DNA from: Hyphomicrobiaceae bacterium
GTDB taxonomy: Bacteria; Pseudomonadota; Alphaproteobacteria; Rhizobiales; Hyphomicrobiaceae
Assembly: GCA_013214245.1 (NCBI GenBank)
Contig: JABSQE010000011.1
Coordinates: 21,600 to 85,599, forward strand
Direction of reading: 5' to 3'
DNA: 64,000 nucleotides
The position numbers and the translations under genes are program-made. Shown in pieces: positions 9,248-19,489 of the stretch (within the stretch, counting starts at the first letter, position 1; the number at the start of each line of letters is the position of its first letter). Under the pieces are notes generated by a model. It made no database searches, was not told the origin of the DNA, and saw only the letters and a list, made by a program, of their open reading frames with translations.

Positions 9248-10233
9248 TAATAAGCGACGGCCGAGCTGGGCATTTTCATCTGTCAGAAGGTATAGCTGCT
9301 GCTCTAGGCCGCAAACAAGATGTTGATACAGAATACCTGCAAATAAACTGCAATAATTATCCTGGATTAGCAGTTTCTATGATGACACGCAGTTGGATGA
9401 GTTCACAACAAATCCTCAGAATAGTCTACGGACTAAAAATGATAGCATTGCCCGATGTAGATTTAGTTGTTTCAGCTGGTAGTAAAACATTAGCTGCTAA
9501 CATTTGTATGTCAAGATTGTTAAATGCAGCAAACATATTCTATGGTTCTTTACGTCGCTTCCGTGCTCAAGATTTTACTCTGGTTCTCACGTCTTACCCA
9601 CGACAAACAAGACTAGCTCCTAATATAATTCATGCGCTTAAACCATCTGCACTTGACCCAGACACCCTGCCTAGCACCAATGTTAATGGTAGGTTTGGAA
9701 TGGTGATAGGTGGGCCGTCAAGGAGAATAAATTTTTCACAAAACGACTGGCGTATCTTAGGCAATATGATGCAAAATACGCACATGCTCTGCGGAGTGCG
9801 CTGGAGTGTGAGCAATTCACGTCGTACGCCAAAAGAAGTTAACGCAATGCTGAGTGCTTTATCTAAGAAAAAGCACAGCCCGATCGATGAATTCATAGAT
9901 GTCACGAGTACTAGGCAGAAAACTCTCTCTGATCTTTTTGCAAAAGTCAGCAGTGTAGTTTGCACCGCCGATTCAAGCAGCATGATTTCGGAAGCAGTGT
10001 GGGCTCGGAAGCGTGTTATTGCAATAGAGCCAAACAAATTTGCATTGACTAGAAATGAGAGAAACTACCGAGACTGGCTCGAGAGTAAAGGATGGATAAT
10101 CTCCTATAAACTAAAAGAAATAGAGCCTGAAAAACTTATTTGGTTGTTTAATGCGTTGAAGCCGATGTCTCATAACCCTCTTGATCATCTTTCTAAACTC
10201 TTAGCCGAGAAAATAGTATGCTTTGATAAGTAA
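9226..10233 (+). CDS. ELM1-family (DUF1022) protein, putative glycosyltransferase-like fold
   Basis: Member of the family containing plant 'mitochondrial fission protein ELM1'; bacterial function is unknown. The fold is thought to be like nucleotide-sugar glycosyltransferases. The 335-residue product shows the family landmarks: ILIISDGRAGHFHLSEGIA at the N-terminus, LVVSAGSKTLAANICMSR, the VLTSYPRQTRLAPNII segment, GMVIGGPSRR in the middle, and TADSSSMISEAVWARKRVIA near the C-terminus, where a donor site would lie. No signal peptide is present. The start at 9226 has only a weak upstream purine stretch. It converges on greA with 14 bases between stops. ELM1 genes lie near carB-greA in several Rhodospirillales, which supports the call. 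Confidence 0.82.
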   Translation: MSKLRILIISDGRAGHFHLSEGIAAALGRKQDVDTEYLQINCNNYPGLAVSMMTRSWMSSQQILRIVYGLKMIALPDVDLVVSAGSKTLAANICMSRLLNAANIFYGSLRRFRAQDFTLVLTSYPRQTRLAPNIIHALKPSALDPDTLPSTNVNGRFGMVIGGPSRRINFSQNDWRILGNMMQNTHMLCGVRWSVSNSRRTPKEVNAMLSALSKKKHSPIDEFIDVTSTRQKTLSDLFAKVSSVVCTADSSSMISEAVWARKRVIAIEPNKFALTRNERNYRDWLESKGWIISYKLKEIEPEKLIWLFNALKPMSHNPLDHLSKLLAEKIVCFDK

Positions 10234-10247
10234 TAAGTTCAAAGCTG

Positions 10248-10727
10248 TTATATCCATTCGATTTTGAGGATCTCATAAGAACGCGATCCCTTAGGAGTAG
10301 TAACCTCGACAGAATCTCCTTCTTGTTTTCCAATTAGTGCACGTGCGATGGGAGATGTGATGGAAACTTTTCCAGCCTTTACATCGGCTTCAAGCTCACC
10401 GACAATTTTATAAACAACCGTATCCTCGGTGTCTTCATCGACTAGAGTTAAAGTTGCCCCGAATTTTACAGTATTTCCAGATAACATTGAAGGTTCAACA
10501 ACGTCGGCACGACCTAGCTTATCTTCAAGTTCTGCGACCTTAGCCTCATTCATTCCTTGTGCTTCCTTCGCAGAGTGATATTCGGCATTTTCCGATAAAT
10601 CCCCGTGCGCGCGTGCCTCGGAAATGGCCTGAATAATACGCGGTCGCACTTCAGATTTTAGCCGCTGTAGTTCAGCTTCCATAGCGGCATACCCTTCTGC
10701 TGTAATGGGCACACGTTCCATCGCCAT
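10248..10727 (-). CDS. greA: Transcription elongation factor GreA
   Basis: GreA enters the secondary channel of RNA polymerase and stimulates cleavage of backtracked transcripts. The 159-residue product has the N-terminal coiled-coil hairpin with the family motif [20 protein letters not shown], whose acidic D and E at the tip are the catalytic residues, and a C-terminal FKBP-like domain ending in [13 protein letters not shown]. The minus-strand AAGGAG, 9 bases before the ATG at 10725-10727, decides the start. It lies 115 bases downstream of carB on the same strand, a common alphaproteobacterial arrangement, and may be co-transcribed with it. Confidence 0.97.
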   Translation of the reverse strand: MAMERVPITAEGYAAMEAELQRLKSEVRPRIIQAISEARAHGDLSENAEYHSAKEAQGMNEAKVAELEDKLGRADVVEPSMLSGNTVKFGATLTLVDEDTEDTVVYKIVGELEADVKAGKVSITSPIARALIGKQEGDSVEVTTPKGSRSYEILKIEWI

Positions 10728-10842
10728 TGTTAGGGTCTCCTTTTTAGGTAAATTGTGCTATTGGATTTCCCACAGATTCAACATTCTTTGAAATAGAAAT
10801 TAACGCACAATATTGTAAGTTAGAGTTTTAATTTCTTGCTGT

Positions 10843-13800
10843 TTAATCAGTGTAGCTCTGCAACGACGCAATTTTTATACTGCCAGTCTTAAAAGCCTTA
10901 ATAGCTTTAGTGACCGCAAGAGCGCCATTTAAGGTTGTATAGTATGGGATCTGATTCAGCAAGGCAGTTCTGCGAATATCCTTAGAATCTTCCAAAGCTG
11001 TAGCCCCTTCAGTCGTATTGAAAACAATAGAAATTTCACTATTTTTCATGGCATCAACAACATTAGGACGGCCTTCAAAAACTTTATTGATGCTTGTACA
11101 ATATAACCCTTGTTTTTCTAAAAAGCACTTTGTTCCGCGAGTTGCGAGGAGTGAAAAGCCCATACTAACAAGTTCACGTGCAGCTTCGATAATACCCTCC
11201 TTATCATCATCACGCAAAGAAATGAGAACTTTTCCGGATTTAGGGATTTGTTGTCCAGCGCCAAGCTGAGCTTTTCCAAAAGCCATTGCAAAGTCGAAGT
11301 CTATCCCCATTACCTCTCCTGTTGAGCGCATTTCTGGTCCTAAAACAGTATCGACGCCCGGAAAACGAACAAAAGGAAAAACTGCTTCTTTAATCGCTAC
11401 ATGCTTGACAGCGGGTGTTCTCAAATTGAGATTTGCTAACTTTTCACCAGCCATTATCTTAGATGCTAAACTCGCAAGAGGTAATCCAATAACTTTCGCA
11501 ACGAACGGTACTGTTCTACTGGCACGGGGGTTAACCTCAAGGATATAAATATTGTTGTCCTTTATTGCGTATTGCACGTTCATTAGACCAACAACGCCTA
11601 ATGATAAAGCTAGTAGACGAGTTTGTGTTTCGAGATCGCGAATAAGAGTATCACTTAGAGTATGCGGTGGTAATGAGCAGGCGGAGTCGCCTGAATGGAT
11701 ACCAGCTTCTTCGATGTGTTCCATTACACCAGCAATAAACACATCTTTACCATCGCAAATGCAATCTATGTCAACTTCAGTTGCATTTGTCAAATAACGA
11801 TCGATAAGTAATGGTCGCTGCTTTGAAACAATTAACTCGGATGGACTGCCAAGCGTTGCTATCAGCCGTTCTACATAATGCTTAATCTCATTACTGTCTT
11901 GCACTATTTCCATCGCTCGGCCACCTAAAACATAAGATGGCCTAATAACTACAGGATAGCCAATATTTTCAGCTTTAGTCACAGCTTGTTGCGGTGACTT
12001 TGCAATACTACTCTCTGGCTGTTTGAGACCAAGCTTTGTTATTAACGCGCTAAAACGATCTCTATCTTCGGCGAGATCAATAGCATCTGGTGATGTGCCA
12101 AGAATTGGAACACCTGCTTTTTCCAAAGTAGATGCCAGCTTTAAAGGAGTTTGGCCACCGAATTGTACAATAACTCCTTTAATGATACCCCTGGCTTGCT
12201 CTGTATGAATGATATTAAGTACATCTTCAGATGTTAATGGTTCAAAATACAGACGGTCGGACGTATCATAATCAGTTGAAACAGTCTCTGGATTACAATT
12301 GATCATTATTGTCTCATAACCATCCTCAGATAGGGAAAAGCATGCATGACAGCAACAATAGTCAAACTCAATACCCTGCCCAATTCTATTAGGTCCTCCC
12401 CCAAGAATAATAACTTTCTCGCGTTCAGTGGGCTGCGCTTCACACATTGGAACATCAAACAAACTTTCTTCGTAGGTAGAGTACATATATGCTGTGGGTG
12501 ATTCAAATTCTGCCGCACATGTATCAATACGTTTAAACACAGGATGTATGCCTAATTGATACCGTTTTGCTTCAACCTCTTTGATGCTTATTTTTGCTAA
12601 GGTAGCAAGTCGTAAATCCGAGAACCCCATGGCTTTGAGCTGCCTCAGGATAGCAGGGCTATCTGGAAGACCATGTTTTTGCACACGAGCTTCCATTTCT
12701 ACAATTTCAGAAATTCTGTCCATAAACCAGGGATCATAATGACAGTATTCTTGAATTTTTTCAGATGGTTCGCCAAGCCTAAGAGCTTGAGCTACTTTTA
12801 GCAATCGATCGGGAGCTGGGCGACTTACCGCTGCCTGAATAACATTTTTGTCATCTCCTTGCCCAATACCTCTCAATTCAACATCATCAAGACCTGATAG
12901 ACCTGTTTCCATCGAACGAAGTGCTTTTTGAATGCTTTCAGAAAATGTTCGTCCAATGGCCATAACCTCCCCAACGGATTTCATAGCAGTGGTGAGTGTT
13001 GTGTCTGATCCTGGAAATTTTTCAAACGCGAAACGTGGGATTTTTGTGACAACATAATCAATTGCCGGCTCGAACGAAGCAGGTATGGCGCTGTCTGTAA
13101 TATCATTTCCTAATTCATCAAGGGTATAGCCGACTGCGAGGCGTGCTGCTATTTTAGCTATAGGGAATCCAGTTGCTTTTGAGGCGAGAGCAGATGACCT
13201 AGAGACTCTTGGATTCATTTCAATAACAACGAGTCTGCCGTCCTTCGGATTAATAGCGAATTGAACATTTGAGCCACCGGTTTCAACACCAATTTCTCGC
13301 AACACACTTATCGATGCGTCACGCATGATTTGATATTCTTTATCGGTAAGCGTTAACGCGGGGGCAACTGTTATGGAGTCACCCGTATGAACGCCCATAG
13401 CGTCGATATTTTCAATCGAGCAGACAACAATACAATTATCTGCTCGATCACGAACGACTTCCATTTCAAATTCTTTCCATCCGAGAACACTTTCTTCTAT
13501 GAGAATCTGATTAGTAGGAGAGGCATCAAGTCCACGTTCAACAATGTCAAAATATTCTTGTTTGTTGTAGCCAACACCGCCGCCTGTCCCACCAAGGGTA
13601 AAAGATGGCCGAATGATTGCAGGAAGTCCAATAAGCTCTATGGCAGCAGCTGCTTCAGTAATATTATGAGCAAGTGCAGAGCGTGGTGTTTCAACACCAA
13701 TTTTTTTCATCGCCTCACGGAATGATTGACGATCTTCGGCTTTGTGAATTGCAGCAGCATTAGCTCCAATAATTTCAATTCCAAGATCTTTAAGTACTCC

Positions 13801-14115
13801 GCTATTGTGGAGGGCAAGGGCTGTGTTTAACGCGGTTTGTCCACCCATTGTTGGCAAAAGTGCGCAGGGTCGTTCTTTAGCCAGAATTTTGGCAACAACA
13901 TCTGGCGTGATCGGCTCAATGTAAGTGGCATCGGCCAAATTTGGATCAGTCATTATTGTCGCTGGATTAGAATTAACCAATATAATTCGATAACCCTCAG
14001 CTCTCAAAGCCTTACAAGCTTGGGTGCCGGAGTAATCGAACTCACAAGCCTGGCCAATTACAATCGGGCCTGCACCAATAATTATGATTGAATTGATATC
14101 AGCGCGTTTTGGCAT
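10843..14115 (-). CDS. carB: Carbamoyl-phosphate synthase large subunit
   Basis: Makes carbamoyl phosphate from ammonia (delivered by CarA), bicarbonate and two ATP for pyrimidine and arginine synthesis. The 1090-residue chain shows the duplicated ATP-grasp layout: the first half opens with [20 protein letters not shown] and the second with [20 protein letters not shown]; each half has a grasp site ([13 protein letters not shown] and [13 protein letters not shown]). The linking oligomerisation region lies around residues 400-550, and the last ~140 residues form the MGS-like regulatory domain. Length matches family members of about 1,080 residues, with no interruptions. carA is not found in the ~800 bases upstream, where it often sits. 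Confidence 0.98.
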   Translation of the reverse strand: MPKRADINSIIIIGAGPIVIGQACEFDYSGTQACKALRAEGYRIILVNSNPATIMTDPNLADATYIEPITPDVVAKILAKERPCALLPTMGGQTALNTALALHNSGVLKDLGIEIIGANAAAIHKAEDRQSFREAMKKIGVETPRSALAHNITEAAAAIELIGLPAIIRPSFTLGGTGGGVGYNKQEYFDIVERGLDASPTNQILIEESVLGWKEFEMEVVRDRADNCIVVCSIENIDAMGVHTGDSITVAPALTLTDKEYQIMRDASISVLREIGVETGGSNVQFAINPKDGRLVVIEMNPRVSRSSALASKATGFPIAKIAARLAVGYTLDELGNDITDSAIPASFEPAIDYVVTKIPRFAFEKFPGSDTTLTTAMKSVGEVMAIGRTFSESIQKALRSMETGLSGLDDVELRGIGQGDDKNVIQAAVSRPAPDRLLKVAQALRLGEPSEKIQEYCHYDPWFMDRISEIVEMEARVQKHGLPDSPAILRQLKAMGFSDLRLATLAKISIKEVEAKRYQLGIHPVFKRIDTCAAEFESPTAYMYSTYEESLFDVPMCEAQPTEREKVIILGGGPNRIGQGIEFDYCCCHACFSLSEDGYETIMINCNPETVSTDYDTSDRLYFEPLTSEDVLNIIHTEQARGIIKGVIVQFGGQTPLKLASTLEKAGVPILGTSPDAIDLAEDRDRFSALITKLGLKQPESSIAKSPQQAVTKAENIGYPVVIRPSYVLGGRAMEIVQDSNEIKHYVERLIATLGSPSELIVSKQRPLLIDRYLTNATEVDIDCICDGKDVFIAGVMEHIEEAGIHSGDSACSLPPHTLSDTLIRDLETQTRLLALSLGVVGLMNVQYAIKDNNIYILEVNPRASRTVPFVAKVIGLPLASLASKIMAGEKLANLNLRTPAVKHVAIKEAVFPFVRFPGVDTVLGPEMRSTGEVMGIDFDFAMAFGKAQLGAGQQIPKSGKVLISLRDDDKEGIIEAARELVSMGFSLLATRGTKCFLEKQGLYCTSINKVFEGRPNVVDAMKNSEISIVFNTTEGATALEDSKDIRRTALLNQIPYYTTLNGALAVTKAIKAFKTGSIKIASLQSYTD

Positions 14116-14918
14116 TCCAGCAACCCTTTTTCAAATCGTCATGCTATTTCTGTCTTTAGTGCCTATTAGCAACAGAAACTTCTAGGCTTCGCTTACATTG
14201 GTGCGTATGAACTTACACCTAAAATATTGCCTATAAATAAGAACAAAAAATCTTTTGCATAGCTTGCCGCTGCATTTACAAAACACAATGGCTCATTATG
14301 GTTTTATAATGCATAGGTAATATTTTGTTCTCAACATCACAGCTAAAATTAGATCGCAACCGGCAGGGCGTTTCGGCTAACTGTTATCGGGAAATTCGGT
14401 CTCCAGCTGATCAGGTTGCCACCCTACAAAGCAAAGTGCCAGTTTGAGAATAATACGGTCTTTTGCCGACTGATACAGCCTTCAGAACTTATTTTTTGTC
14501 TAGATTAAGTATATTTTGCCTTTATATCATGTATCTTCATGTTCATGAAACAATCAAGTGCGTAACATGCGAGACTTTAGAGGTAAGTATTGAACAATCC
14601 TTATTCATTTCATTAAGGAAAAAAAGTTTATAGGCATAATACAACTATTTTTTTCGTTAGGAATTCTAAGTCATTTTAAAAGGTTAGCATATCTATATTT
14701 TGTGTTAGTTGATTAATTATTAATCTTGTTGCCTTCTATCAAAGAGGGCGCGCATATGATTACAACTATGTTTACAAAATAACCACAAACAGTTACTGCA
14801 ACTTTATAATGACGAGGATATAAATATTTAATTGTTATGTCACATAGTATTTATTTTTACTAAAAACAATGATTGTAATAAAATGTGAAATAGCCAAGTC
14901 TTGTTAGAGTAAATTTGA
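14116..14918. other. Intergenic region upstream of carB
   Basis: About 800 bases between divergent genes carB and the DsbD-N-like gene. It should hold both promoters. Most of it is very AT-rich, but 14345-14500 is clearly richer in G+C and contains a 51-codon open frame (14353-14508, listed separately). No carA remnant could be recognised. Confidence 0.5.
14353..14508 (+). pseudogene. Possible gene remnant in a GC-richer patch
   Basis: An open frame of 51 codons lies between a TAG at 14350 and a TAA at 14506, with no ATG at its head. The translation includes LTVIGKFGLQLIRLPPYKAK. Base composition is closer to that of coding regions than to the surrounding gap. I recognise no family. It may be a fragment of a lost gene or part of a structured RNA. 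Confidence 0.2.
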
Positions 14919-15821
14919 ATGCTGAAAAAACATTACAACAAACAAACTTGTGTCTGCTTTAGCTTAGTGTGTTATGTTCTTTGTACTATATTAATGCTTG
15001 TAAAAGTGGAAAAAGTTATAGCGGCAACAGAATGCTCTTCAGGTTCAAAATCTAAAGCTCGCTTAATTGAAGGCACATTAGTTGCTCGAGATGGCTTAAG
15101 AAAACTTTATGTAGCGGTTGAAATTTCTCTTGAATCGGGATGGAAAACATTTTGGCGCCACCCCGGTGATACAGGGGGTATGCCGCCTTATGTAGATTGG
15201 TCAAAGTCAAAGAACCTTGCTGTTGCAAAAATCATGTTTCCAAAGCCAAAGCGAATTAAAAGCTCGATTGGAGACGTTATCGGTTACAAGCATCATGTTG
15301 TTCTTCCCATAAAAATTAAACCAATAAACACTAATCAACCGATATACTTTGTGTTAGACTTTAGATATGGTATATGTAATAAAGTGTGTATACCAGTTTA
15401 TTGTGAATTAAAGTCAGTAATAAGATATTCACAAACTAACTATATGCCATTGAAGCTGGCAAAAGCTCTGAAAAATGTACCAATTGCAATAAAACCAAGC
15501 TCACCGAATTATCCTAAGATTATCCGAGCTGAACTTAATCAAAAAAGATCAACATCCGAGTTAATCATAGATGCTCTTTTTCCCCGTGGCATAATGGGAG
15601 CAGATCTTTTTGTTGAGTCTTTGAGCAAAGTTTATTTGCCCGTAACAAAACGTATAGATATGCCGACGAAAAATATATTGCGTTACCGAATTGATCTGAG
15701 AGACAATATAGATCATACAAGTTTAAGTACACAAAAGCTACGCTTTACGATAGTTAGTGATAAAATTAGCGTAGAAATCGAGCGCGACTTTGACCGGTAT
15801 GAAATACCACAAAGACCCTAA
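14919..15821 (+). CDS. Secreted DsbD N-terminal-domain-like protein
   Basis: Resembles the periplasmic N-terminal domain of thiol:disulfide interchange protein DsbD, but stands alone without the transmembrane and thioredoxin parts. The 300-residue product has an N-terminal hydrophobic signal (residues ~12-30) ending near IAA, then the family block SGWKTFWRHPGDTGGMPPYV, FPKPKRIKSSIGDVIGYKHH and the cysteine pair in YGICNKVCIPVYCEL, which is where the thiol site of such domains lies. This stand-alone form is common in alphaproteobacteria; the partner and substrate are not established. The start at 14919 has a weak ribosome binding site. It is followed by a 2.2 kb gap. Confidence 0.8.
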   Translation: MLKKHYNKQTCVCFSLVCYVLCTILMLVKVEKVIAATECSSGSKSKARLIEGTLVARDGLRKLYVAVEISLESGWKTFWRHPGDTGGMPPYVDWSKSKNLAVAKIMFPKPKRIKSSIGDVIGYKHHVVLPIKIKPINTNQPIYFVLDFRYGICNKVCIPVYCELKSVIRYSQTNYMPLKLAKALKNVPIAIKPSSPNYPKIIRAELNQKRSTSELIIDALFPRGIMGADLFVESLSKVYLPVTKRIDMPTKNILRYRIDLRDNIDHTSLSTQKLRFTIVSDKISVEIERDFDRYEIPQRP

Positions 15822-16158
15822 GCCTGAAAGTTTCAAACTTACGCATCAATAATTAATTAATTTTCTTGTACATGTAGTGCGTAATTCAATGGTAATGTCA
15901 AACATTGCATGAGCAATGCAGTTGCAATATGTATTCGAATCTTTTTTTGTGAATTTGATTAAAATCGAGACTTAGACGGTATAGACAAAAATATTAATTG
16001 CTGCAAATTAAATTTTAGCACCATACTTATTTTAACATTAATTAAAAGCTTTCTACAATAAATATCAGTTTTATTTTTCTGAGCGTGACTTCAAGTTATC
16101 ACCTGTCCACTTCGGGCGCTAAATAAATAGCGAAATTGTAGTAATTTTACTAATACAG

Positions 16159-16179
16159 CACCCCGGCTCAGCCAGGGTG
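16159..16179. other. GC-rich hairpin
   Basis: CACCC-C-GGC-TCA-GCC-A-GGGTG: eight pairs with one C/A mismatch and a three-base loop. It lies 36 bases beyond the stop of the 71-codon minus-strand frame. There is no U-run on either side, so it is not a standard terminator. Confidence 0.4.
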
Positions 16180-16214
16180 TGAGTGTTTACACGTTACTAT
16201 GATGATTTTTTTGT

Positions 16215-16430
16215 CTACAATCCATTCCACTTTAAGTGGTGTTGCCAAAGCCCAAAACCTCTAAACTCAGGCCAGCGCCAAGATATTTTGACTTTATCTG
16301 CGTATTGTTGATTGTCTTCAGATGAGAGCTGGTCAGAGAGAAGACTGATGTTGTTCCAAAATAAGCTAATTGTCCAAGTGTCGCAGTTTTTTTCTAGATC
16401 AAACATTCCATTTCGCCACGTAATTTGCAA
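16215..16430 (-). CDS. Hypothetical small tryptophan-rich protein
   Basis: A 71-residue frame starting with TTG at 16428-16430. GGAG lies about 8 bases upstream, within the sequence TAGGAGCTATAAA, which is a good ribosome binding site for this genome. The protein is unusually rich in aromatic residues (six Trp), for example ITWRNGMF, ISLFWNN, KISWRWPEF and GLWQHHLKWNGL. No family is recognised. A GC-rich hairpin stands 36 bases past the stop. Lying in a decayed gap, it could be a surviving small gene, a C-terminal fragment of a lost one, or chance. Confidence 0.3.
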   Translation of the reverse strand: MQITWRNGMFDLEKNCDTWTISLFWNNISLLSDQLSSEDNQQYADKVKISWRWPEFRGFGLWQHHLKWNGL

Positions 16431-18014
16431 TTTATAGCTCCTATTCTGATTTCTTAAGTCACCTTGGTTGTTGAGCTCGATTTACTCTAAGTTTTGCACT
16501 TATGATCGCTTAATGTTTAGCAGTTATTCTTGATTTAATATTCTTAAAAAATGCGTGATTCTAATCATGTTAGTCAACATATTAGATACACCAAAAAAGC
16601 TGCAGTGACAGTTTGAGTGTCACAGTCAAGCACTTGTTAGCTGTTCATATTTTATAAAGTTAAGTATAGCAGATGTATTTAGTAATCGCTTCTTTGCTTA
16701 AAAAACATCGTTAAGTATGGTCTAGTTAGGAGTTTTGACTTTTATTGATTTCAATATAGGTATCGGATCTGACAGAAACGCTCAGTAGTATACTTAAACA
16801 TCCGCCTTCCTCATAGCTAAACTTAAATTCATTTTGTATAAAAATAATTCTGCTGTTAAAAAAAAAACTCTCTCCCGCTATGTATAGCGATATAAAAAAG
16901 CACAATAAATTGAGCAATGGTTTTGTACCTATCGATCTCCTTTGCACTAATCTTCGATTATCGAATGTTTAACGGGTAGGATATACTTCCGGTGATTTCT
17001 CAAGACTTACTATAAACGCTAAAATAAAACTTAAAAACCTCTATATCTTGCTAAGAATGTCAATTGTATTAGTCTAATGTTAAAAGCTGATTTATAATAA
17101 CAATTATATGAAACGCTAGCCTTAGTCTTTATAAGATATAACATCTCCATATTATTTGTTCATGTTTAGCTTTGAGCGCTAATGGAACCTCGTTTTTATT
17201 GCTTAAAAACTATATTTGTATTTTTGTTCAGTAAAGGTAATACGTTACGAATACAGATGTTTTGAGCTAATTTTTGTGTTTTAGTGCACCGTTGTTAGAT
17301 CTTCACGGAATTTAGGATTTTGAAACATTTGTAGTTTTAAATAAAGGCAAAGTATGTATCACTTTATGCTGCTTTTTCTAAAATCATCCGACAAAGTTAT
17401 TCTCTGAAAAATTAAGTTAATTAAGTTAGATGAGTTATGCTGATTAAATACAATTAGTTTTCGCGCTGTGTTTTATGAAAGAACTTCAGATTTTGCTTAA
17501 TTGTTTGCATGTAGATCTCAACAATCTAGAATAGCCGTATATTGTGATAATTGATGCATAATTATCACCAGCATATCCGTAACAAAGTGCAATATACCGA
17601 TATGTTTGATGATGCAAAAGCTATGATGAAGTTTAGATGATCTCGCACAAAGTAGCTTTGAATAAACGTGAGCCCATTCGATAATGTCACATGGCGTGGC
17701 AATAATAATTTTGAAGGCTGGCAGTTTTCTTTTTAACTATGTACGTGCACATTTCAGTGTTTATTAGTAACAGTATTTGCCTTAACAATTTGAGGGAGGT
17801 GTTGAGCGGTAAAAGATATTGATTTCTGTTATATCGAAGACTTCTTCGTACTAAGTCCTAGGTGTAACAGATGAAAGGAACGTTACGACAATACTTTTAT
17901 ATAGTTTTCGTAAGTGGTTAGTATCGCCCCGATGTTTCAAAGAACTATTTCCAACTCAACTGCTCCGGTAAAAACTAACATGCAGCACTTAGGACAACAT
18001 TTATAATGATATGA

Positions 18015-18674
18015 TTAAAGCTGAAAGTGGAACTTTTTAGTAAGTTCAAAACCAGGCAAAATGGGCGCAACGGCGTCAAATACTTGTCGACTGTCGAAAT
18101 TGCTGCCAAATCTACGCCATTGCCTAACCCGGCCATAGCCTTCCTCAATTTGAATGGCGACAAGCCGACCTCCATCTTTTAGCTGGTTTAGAAGATGCAT
18201 GTCTAAACTGTAAATAGCACCATTTAAAAGTATCGCATTATAAGGTCCTTCTTCAACATGGCCATCGGGTAAAGCACCAACAACAACTACTGCGTTATCA
18301 ATACGCGCGTCAGAAATCGCAGCTGTTGCTTGAGCGGCTAACTTCTCACAGCTTTCTAAGCCAACGACAGTTTGAGCAATGTGTGATATTACAGCCGTGC
18401 TATAACCAGTACCACAACCGACGTCTAGTACAAGATCATCTTGTCTTAGCTCTAAGTGTTGTACCATTTTAGATAGTGTCCGCGGCGGTAGCAACACCCG
18501 TCCGTTGCTAAGAGGTATGACTTCATCGACATAAGCCACAGAACGATTGTCTTTCATTACAAAGCGCTCACGTTCTACGTCACGCATTGCAGCGATAACC
18601 CGACGGTCAATCACATCACTAGGTCGAATTTGGCTTTCTACCATGTTAAGTCTTTGTAGTTCAGTACTAATCAT
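18015..18674 (-). CDS. pcm: Protein-L-isoaspartate O-methyltransferase family protein
   Basis: Cytoplasmic SAM-dependent methyltransferase of the Pcm family, whose typical members repair isoaspartyl residues. The 219-residue product begins with the alphaproteobacterial form LNMVESQIRPSDVIDRRVIA, contains the Pcm substrate loop VLLPPRTLSKMVQHLEL, and then SAM motif I LVLDVGCGTGYSTAVIS. Length and order are normal. AGTGAG upstream supports the ATG at 18674. In many alphaproteobacteria this gene directly precedes tolC; here tolC is 16 kb away. The 2.2 kb gap lies downstream. Some alphaproteobacterial members may have drifted in substrate, so the activity is inferred. Confidence 0.88.
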   Translation of the reverse strand: MISTELQRLNMVESQIRPSDVIDRRVIAAMRDVERERFVMKDNRSVAYVDEVIPLSNGRVLLPPRTLSKMVQHLELRQDDLVLDVGCGTGYSTAVISHIAQTVVGLESCEKLAAQATAAISDARIDNAVVVVGALPDGHVEEGPYNAILLNGAIYSLDMHLLNQLKDGGRLVAIQIEEGYGRVRQWRRFGSNFDSRQVFDAVAPILPGFELTKKFHFQL

Positions 18675-18831
18675 ATTATGAACTCACTTTTTATTGTGTT
18701 ATGTGTAATCCATCAACAGCTCTACATAAATCAATCACTTAATCAAGGCGACCTATGATACGTGGTGAAGGAAATTCTTTGTTTTACAAAGTTTAAAAAA
18801 TAGTGTACTCAGTTTGTGAAGTATATAAGTA

Positions 18832-18905
18832 GGCCACGTGGCGGAGTGGTGACGTGGCGGACTGCAAATCCGTATACCCCGGTTCGATTCCGGGCGTGGC
18901 CTCCA
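18832..18905 (+). tRNA. tRNA-Cys (GCA)
   Basis: A 74-base cloverleaf can be folded by eye. The acceptor stem GGCCACG pairs with CGTGGCC, followed by discriminator T and an encoded CCA (18903-18905). The anticodon stem GCGGA/TCCGT has loop CTGCAAA with anticodon GCA at 18864-18866. The T arm CCCGG-TTCGATT-CCGGG is canonical. It stands alone between the pcm-family gene and a ~580-base gap. Confidence 0.97.
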
Positions 18906-19489
18906 AGGTTTTACTCAAACTCTAAGACCTTAAACAGTACGCTGATAACTAGTCTTTTCACACTAGGGTGAGTGCTTTTTACAGGCTTTACACTTCATTA
19001 GTGTACGTTCCAAGTTTGTAGAGTTAATATTTCTTTTTGAGTGACAGTTCAGTTTGGGTCTTTACTCTTATTATACTTCTTAGTCAGATCTTCTTTAAAA
19101 GTTAACATATTTCAGTGAATTCCATATCTAATATAAACAATTACTTTAAAGAACTACAAGTTTGCAGTAGAATTAGAAGCAAACAGTTGTTTCTAATTTC
19201 CAAAAAGACAAACGCCATTTTTATAACATATACAGGTTTATCGAGATTCTGATTTCAAATACGTTGAACAAAATACTGTTGTGATGATGTTTTTCAGGTG
19301 GATTGTTGATATTTACAGCCAAGATTTCCTTAAACTAAAGCATTGATGTTTAGATTATAGCAAATAATTTATTTAACTAGATTAACAAGATATTTCATCC
19401 CCAATTAAGGGCTTTTTGTTGGCTAAGTGCTTTATTTAGGTGTTCCTTAGGATTTAGCTGTTTGAGAATATGGCAAGGACCTTTCACTA
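18906..19489. other. Intergenic region after tRNA-Cys
   Basis: About 580 bases of AT-rich sequence. A weak candidate hairpin with a short U-run (CACT-AGGGTG-AGTG-CTTTTT, about 18961-18981) might end the tRNA transcript. Otherwise nothing is recognised. Confidence 0.5.

Larger units (their letters stand above)
15822..18014. other. Longest gap in the window, 2.2 kb, largely without genes
   Basis: No convincing gene is present. A 71-codon frame (16215-16430, minus) with a good ribosome binding site and a hairpin just 3' of it are listed separately. A GTG-started 73-codon minus-strand frame at 16726-16947 has a hydrophobic stretch but no recognised family. The remainder, especially 16950-18000, has stops in every frame and looks like an old, eroded gene region. 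Confidence 0.5.

Noticed and set aside
13387..13725. 112-codon plus-strand frame
   Set aside because: Entirely antisense to carB, whose reading frame is fully conserved.
16726..16947. GTG-started 73-codon minus-strand frame with a hydrophobic stretch
   Set aside because: Briefly considered as an FtsB-like remnant, but no family motif follows the hydrophobic part and its AGGAG lies inside the frame, not before the start.
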